Part shown: positions 5,767 through 9,089 of the stretch, piece by piece
Layout of the letters: the number at the start of each line of letters is the position of its first letter
Numbering within the stretch: position 1 is the stretch's first letter
The notes under the pieces: model-generated
Told to the model about the DNA's origin: nothing
The model's input: only the letters and a program-made list of their open reading frames with translations
Database searches by the model: none
Program-made: the position numbers and the translations under genes
Assembly (NCBI GenBank): GCA_964608185.1
Contig: CAZSMR010000038.1
Coordinates: 1 to 9,089 of the forward strand
DNA length: 9,089 nucleotides
Source: Porticoccus sp964608185
GTDB taxonomy: Bacteria > Pseudomonadota > Gammaproteobacteria > Pseudomonadales > Porticoccaceae
Direction: 5' to 3'

Positions 5767-8145
5767 CTCTATAAAGTCTCGCCTTGGTTCAACAAGGTCC
5801 CCCATTAAGGTAGTAAACATTTGGTCAGCAGCTATTGCGTCTTCAACAGTAACCTTTAGCATCCTTCTTGCTTCTGGATTCATAGTAGTATCCCATAGTT
5901 GAACAGGATTCATTTCACCCAAGCCCTTATATCTTTGTATGTTAAAGCCACGCTTGGATTCTGACATCAACCACTCTATGCCTTCACTAAAATCAGTTAT
6001 TGGTCTTTTAGTATCACCCGACATAATATAAGCCCCTTCTTCTAGTAACCCTTGCAGCTTAGTTCCAAGGGTTACGATCGCTGCATATTCTAATGAAGCA
6101 AAAAAGTCGTGCTTAAGAGAATATGTGGTGGGGACGCCATGTGCTGTTATTGTAACTCTTAAGAAAGCAGTTTGGTTGTCATCGACAGCAGATTCTATAT
6201 TGTAGCGCTTACCACCAGAAACTGTAGCTTTTTCCATTATTGACGTGAGCAGTTTAGCCACTTTCATGAGAGATGAATTATCTTTCAATTCAGATAATTC
6301 TATTTTAGGCAGAAAAATTAGTGCTTTTAATATTTCTAGGGGATATGTTCGAGACATACCTTCAATAACGCTCATAACGCGACGGTTTTCTGTTACGAGC
6401 ACCTCAAGCGAGCTGCCTGAAATTCCTGGAGCATCTGCATTAACATGCAAGCTAGATCCATCTAACGCCGACTGGGTCAAGAATTCTATTAATTCTTGAT
6501 CGTCTTTAAGATATTGCTCCTGCTTGCCTTTACTTATCTTATACAACGGAGGCTGTGCTATATATATATGGCCCCGCTCGACTAATTCGCGCATCTGTCT
6601 AAAGAAAAAAGTTAATAATAATGTGCGTATGTGAGATCCATCAACATCAGCGTCTGTCATAATTAAAATAGTATGGTAGCGAAGCTTCTCTGGATCAAAT
6701 TCTACCGACCCTATCCCACAACCCAGTGCTGTTATGAGTGTTCCAACTTCAACACTAGATAACATTTTATCAAATCTTGCTTTTTCAACATTTAATATTT
6801 TTCCTTTTAAGGGAAGAATTGCCTGTGTTCTCCTGTCTCTCCCCTGTTTTGCCGAGCCTCCAGCTGAATCTCCCTCAACAAGATATAGCTCTGATAGGGC
6901 CGGATCCTTTTCTTGGCAATCCGAGAGCTTACCGGGCAGGCCTGCGATATCTAAGGCGCCTTTACGGCGTGTCATATCTCTGGCCTTTCTTGCTGCCTCA
7001 CGCGCTCTCGCTGCCTCGACCATTTTTACAACTATACACTTTGCCTCTTGAGGGTTTTCTAGTAAATAATCTGTAAAGTGTCCCCCCATTTCTTGCTCAA
7101 CCGCAGCTTTAACTTCAGAACTTACTAGTTTCTCTTTAGTTTGAGAGGAAAACTTCGGATCAGGAACTTTAACAGAAACAATAGCTGTCAGCCCTTCTCT
7201 AGCGTCATCTCCGGAAGTGCTAACTTTGTTTGTTTTTCCTATTCCCTCTTTTTCAATATATGTATTTAGGCTTCTCGTGAGTGCTGATCTAAATCCAGCC
7301 AAATGAGTTCCGCCGTCCCGTTGTGGAATATTGTTGGTATAACATAGTATATTTTCTTGGTAGGTGTCGTTCCATTGCAAAGCGACCTCTACTCCAACAC
7401 CGTCATCTCGAAATGTAGAAAAGTGCATTATTTTATTTATAGTTACTTTGTTTGTGTTCAGGTAGTCTACGAAAGAGCTCAGACCCCCTTTGTATTCAAA
7501 TATGTCCTCTTTTACTGTTCTTTCATCCCTTAAGACGATTCGAACGCCAGAATTTAAAAATGACAGCTCACGCAGTCTTTTCACCAACACTTCGTAATGA
7601 AACTCGATATTAGTAAAGGTTTCAGCTGAGGGAACAAAATGTATCGCAGTTCCTGTTTCTTTTGTTTTACCAATTGCAGCTAATGGAGCATCAGGAACTC
7701 CATGCTTGTAAGTTTGCTCATATATTTGTCCTCTGCGCTGGATGGTAAGCTTAACGGCTCTTGATAAGGCGTTTACTACAGAGACGCCTACCCCATGCAA
7801 GCCCCCAGATATTTTATAGCTATCTTCATCAAATTTTCCTCCTGCATGAAGTACCGTCATGATAACCTCGGCACCTGAAACTCCCTCGTCATGTATTTCT
7901 GTGGGTATCCCGCGACCATTATCAGAAACTGTTACTGATTCGTCTTGGTGGATAGTAACAACAATTTCTGAGCAGTGCCCTTCTAGAGCTTCATCTATAG
8001 AGTTATCAACTATCTCAAAGACCATATGATGAAGGCCGGTTCCATCGTCTGTATCGCCGATATACATGCCTGGTCGCTTTCTAACAGCATCTAAACCTTT
8101 TAAAACCTTAATGCTATCCGAATCGTAGACTTGATCTTTACTCAT
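5731..8145 (-). CDS. gyrB: DNA gyrase subunit B
   Basis: This is the ATPase subunit of type IIA topoisomerase DNA gyrase (GyrA2-GyrB2), which introduces negative supercoils. At 804 residues it equals E. coli in length. The GHKL ATPase domain shows KRPGMYIGDTDDGTGLHH (23-40), Glu44 for ATP hydrolysis with EIVDN, DNGRGIP (75-81), and GGLHGVGVSVVNA (114-126). The transducer carries NNIPQRDGGTHL (271-282). The TOPRIM domain has EGDSAGGSAKQG (424-435) and DADVDG (498-503), so the Mg-binding Glu424, Asp498 and Asp500 are intact. The long insert (about 560-735) is the form found in gammaproteobacteria. RYKGLGEMNPVQLW (738-751) closes the tail domain. Arg137 and Thr166, which match the E. coli coumarin-site Arg136 and Thr165, and quinolone-region Asp426 and Lys447, are wild type. 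AGGA (complement of 8153-8156) lies 7 bases before the ATG. It is probably cotranscribed with recF. Confidence 0.99.
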   Translation of the reverse strand: MSKDQVYDSDSIKVLKGLDAVRKRPGMYIGDTDDGTGLHHMVFEIVDNSIDEALEGHCSEIVVTIHQDESVTVSDNGRGIPTEIHDEGVSGAEVIMTVLHAGGKFDEDSYKISGGLHGVGVSVVNALSRAVKLTIQRRGQIYEQTYKHGVPDAPLAAIGKTKETGTAIHFVPSAETFTNIEFHYEVLVKRLRELSFLNSGVRIVLRDERTVKEDIFEYKGGLSSFVDYLNTNKVTINKIMHFSTFRDDGVGVEVALQWNDTYQENILCYTNNIPQRDGGTHLAGFRSALTRSLNTYIEKEGIGKTNKVSTSGDDAREGLTAIVSVKVPDPKFSSQTKEKLVSSEVKAAVEQEMGGHFTDYLLENPQEAKCIVVKMVEAARAREAARKARDMTRRKGALDIAGLPGKLSDCQEKDPALSELYLVEGDSAGGSAKQGRDRRTQAILPLKGKILNVEKARFDKMLSSVEVGTLITALGCGIGSVEFDPEKLRYHTILIMTDADVDGSHIRTLLLTFFFRQMRELVERGHIYIAQPPLYKISKGKQEQYLKDDQELIEFLTQSALDGSSLHVNADAPGISGSSLEVLVTENRRVMSVIEGMSRTYPLEILKALIFLPKIELSELKDNSSLMKVAKLLTSIMEKATVSGGKRYNIESAVDDNQTAFLRVTITAHGVPTTYSLKHDFFASLEYAAIVTLGTKLQGLLEEGAYIMSGDTKRPITDFSEGIEWLMSESKRGFNIQRYKGLGEMNPVQLWDTTMNPEARRMLKVTVEDAIAADQMFTTLMGDLVEPRRDFIEKNALSVKNLDF

Positions 8146-8152
8146 AGAAACA

Positions 8153-8156
8153 TCCT
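8153..8156 (-). promoter_or_regulatory. Ribosome-binding site of gyrB
   Basis: AGGA on the minus strand ends 7 bases before the ATG of gyrB. It lies in the 39-base recF-gyrB spacer and supports the annotated start, which also fits the family N-terminus (YDSDSIKVLKGLDAVRKRPG). Confidence 0.7.
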
Positions 8157-8184
8157 AAATTATAAAAAATATAAATGTCATAAT

Positions 8185-9089
8185 TCACTTTTGGATAATT
8201 ATTCCATGTTCCACGTGGAACACTCTTATGTTTTTATCTTCTTCAGGCCAGGTGCCCATTACATCCTGTTTCATGACTCCAGTTACGAAAGTTTGTGCCC
8301 CCAAACCAAATAATAATTTACCTACTTTTTCTCTATGGAGCAAATCTAACTCAGAGGGCAAGTCATCAAGCAAATAAAGGCATTGATCGCCTGTTTTTTC
8401 ATGGTACAAGTAGCCTTGGGCTATTTGCATTGCAGTTATAACAATTTTTATTTGGCCTCTTGATAAAACCTCGCTTGCTGGACTTGTGTTGTAACTTATT
8501 TTTAAGTCTGATCTCTGCGGACCATGAGAAGTGGCTCTCATTTGAAGGTCTCTTCGTTGATCAGCATCCAAGACATCAATTAATTTTTTTTCAGTATCCC
8601 AGCCAGAGTAATATATAAAATCAAAACCGTTGAGTTCTGTAATTTCTCCTATGATCCAATTTATTTTTTCAATTAGTCTAGCGAGATAAGCCTTACGGTA
8701 TTTATCTATTTTTTCTGCTAGTTCAACAAATTCGGCATCCCATACTTTTAATAAATCAACGTTTATTCTATCACACCGTAACAATGAATTCCGCTGCTTA
8801 AGGACTCTTTTAAAGTTTTTGAGCACGTCTCTATAAGTTCGTTCCACGTGGAACAATCCCCAGTCCATATAATGCCTTCTATACTGTGGGCCTGCATCCA
8901 GAAGCCTAAAAGTATCGGAATTCATGACTAAAAGCGGCATTGTATCCGCCAGAGACGATGCACTAGTAATATTCTGGTTATCGATTTTAAACTGAAATTC
9001 TTTTCCTCGTGTGCGTGTAACACCTAATGAAAGCGGTATTCCATTTTTTTCTATCAGACCATACACAGTACACGATTTTTCTTTTTCAT
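8185..9089 (-). CDS. recF: DNA replication/repair protein RecF, N-terminus beyond the window
   Basis: This is an SMC-like ATPase that works with RecO and RecR to load RecA at gapped DNA. The frame runs off the right edge: seven further codons (EKEKSCT) precede the GTG at 9066 without a stop, and they align with the interior of E. coli RecF, so that GTG is not the start. About 300 codons are visible of a usual 360 or so. The Walker A region is outside the window. Counting from the GTG codon, landmarks are PLLVMNSDTFRLLDAGPQYR (44-63), LKQRNSLLR (89-97), THGP-type HGPQRSDL (181-188), the ABC signature LSRGQ (201-205), and the Walker B/D-loop CLYLLDDLPSELD (229-241). It ends at TGA 8185-8187, 39 bases before gyrB. 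Two parS palindromes lie in the coding sequence, both translated as FHVE (residues 72-75 and 283-286). Confidence 0.97.
   Translation of the reverse strand, partial: EKEKSCTVYGLIEKNGIPLSLGVTRTRGKEFQFKIDNQNITSASSLADTMPLLVMNSDTFRLLDAGPQYRRHYMDWGLFHVERTYRDVLKNFKRVLKQRNSLLRCDRINVDLLKVWDAEFVELAEKIDKYRKAYLARLIEKINWIIGEITELNGFDFIYYSGWDTEKKLIDVLDADQRRDLQMRATSHGPQRSDLKISYNTSPASEVLSRGQIKIVITAMQIAQGYLYHEKTGDQCLYLLDDLPSELDLLHREKVGKLLFGLGAQTFVTGVMKQDVMGTWPEEDKNIRVFHVEHGIIIQK
8207..8222. other. parS centromere site (ParB-binding), perfect 16-bp palindrome
   Basis: TGTTCCACGTGGAACA is a perfect 16-bp inverted repeat that fits the bacterial chromosomal parS consensus (TGTTNCACGTGNAACA) and the C/G variant known from pseudomonads. 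ParB binds such sites, spreads with CTP, and with ParA and SMC segregates and organises the origin region. This copy lies at the 3' end of recF, starting 61 bases upstream of the gyrB start codon. The location next to recF/gyrB fits the origin-proximal clustering of parS. parA/parB are not in the window. Confidence 0.88.
8840..8855. other. parS centromere site, one-mismatch copy
   Basis: CGTTCCACGTGGAACA differs from the copy at 8207 only in its first base, leaving a perfect 14-bp palindrome (8841-8854). It lies inside recF, 633 bp (211 codons) from the first copy and in the same frame, where it also encodes FHVE. Outer-base variants of parS are usually still bound by ParB, so it is likely functional but perhaps weaker. 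A second copy so close makes chance an unlikely explanation. Confidence 0.8.

Noticed and set aside
6734..7076. Two overlapping rightward frames of about 100 codons inside gyrB
   Set aside because: They are antisense shadows of the highly conserved TOPRIM coding region, with no recognisable domain.
8159..8164. Perfect TATAAT on the minus strand in the recF-gyrB spacer
   Set aside because: The -35 position at 17 bp is TGAATT, a poor match, and transcription would start at or after the gyrB ribosome site, leaving the message without it.
8190..8198. DnaA-box-like TTTGGATAA (one mismatch to TGTGGATAA)
   Set aside because: It is a single near-match within recF coding sequence, with no cluster of boxes around it. 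The true oriC is expected outside the window.
8131..8313. Rightward 60-codon frame across the gyrB start and recF end containing MFHVEH
   Set aside because: It is antisense to recF and gyrB. MFHVEH is just the translation of the parS palindrome, and there is no ribosome site or family match.
9064..9066. GTG at 9066 as a start for a 293-residue RecF
   Set aside because: The frame stays open to the window edge, and the upstream residues align with the RecF interior. The apparent start is an effect of the window boundary.

Overview
The window looks like an oriC-proximal chromosomal segment of an AT-rich (roughly 40% GC by eye) gammaproteobacterium. This rests on the protein families (an 804-residue GyrB with the insert typical of gammaproteobacterial and other proteobacterial GyrB, two-subunit GlyQ/GlyS, and GmhB for LPS heptose) and on gene order. 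Read from right to left, recF-gyrB followed by an opposing plsC-gmhB-glyS-glyQ set matches the start of the Pseudomonas aeruginosa chromosome (recF, gyrB, lptA, PA0006, PA0007, glyS, glyQ). The PA0007-like gene is missing here, and a glutaredoxin and a TRAP permease follow glyQ instead of tag. Genus cannot be fixed from this window; a marine lifestyle is only a guess from the low GC and the TRAP transporter.

Layout. Bases 1-899 (+) hold the C-terminal two thirds of a TRAP large permease (DctM type), whose start lies left of the window. A small glutaredoxin (921-1169, -) converges on it. The 184 bp between the glutaredoxin and glyQ hold divergent control signals and a possible 30-codon hydrophobic small ORF. 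From 1354 to 5726 (+) there is a compact cluster: glyQ and glyS (glycyl-tRNA synthetase, start and stop codons overlapping by one base), gmhB (ADP-heptose pathway phosphatase) and a PlsC-family acyltransferase. gyrB (5731-8145, -) converges on this cluster with only 4 bp between stop codons, where a nested inverted repeat may terminate transcription. recF (8185 to beyond 9089, -) lies 39 bp upstream of gyrB and loses its N-terminus at the window edge.

How it fits together. recF and gyrB are the tail of the usual dnaA-dnaN-recF-gyrB cluster, so oriC and dnaA should lie just beyond the right edge. The leftward fork would then run with recF/gyrB and head-on into glyQS-gmhB-plsC. The most interesting signal is a pair of ParB-binding parS palindromes inside recF: a perfect 16-mer at 8207-8222 and a one-mismatch copy at 8840-8855. 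Both are read in the recF frame as Phe-His-Val-Glu. They mark this locus as a likely chromosome-segregation centromere written into a repair gene. The rest is conserved housekeeping sequence, and I see no convincing undescribed multi-gene system.
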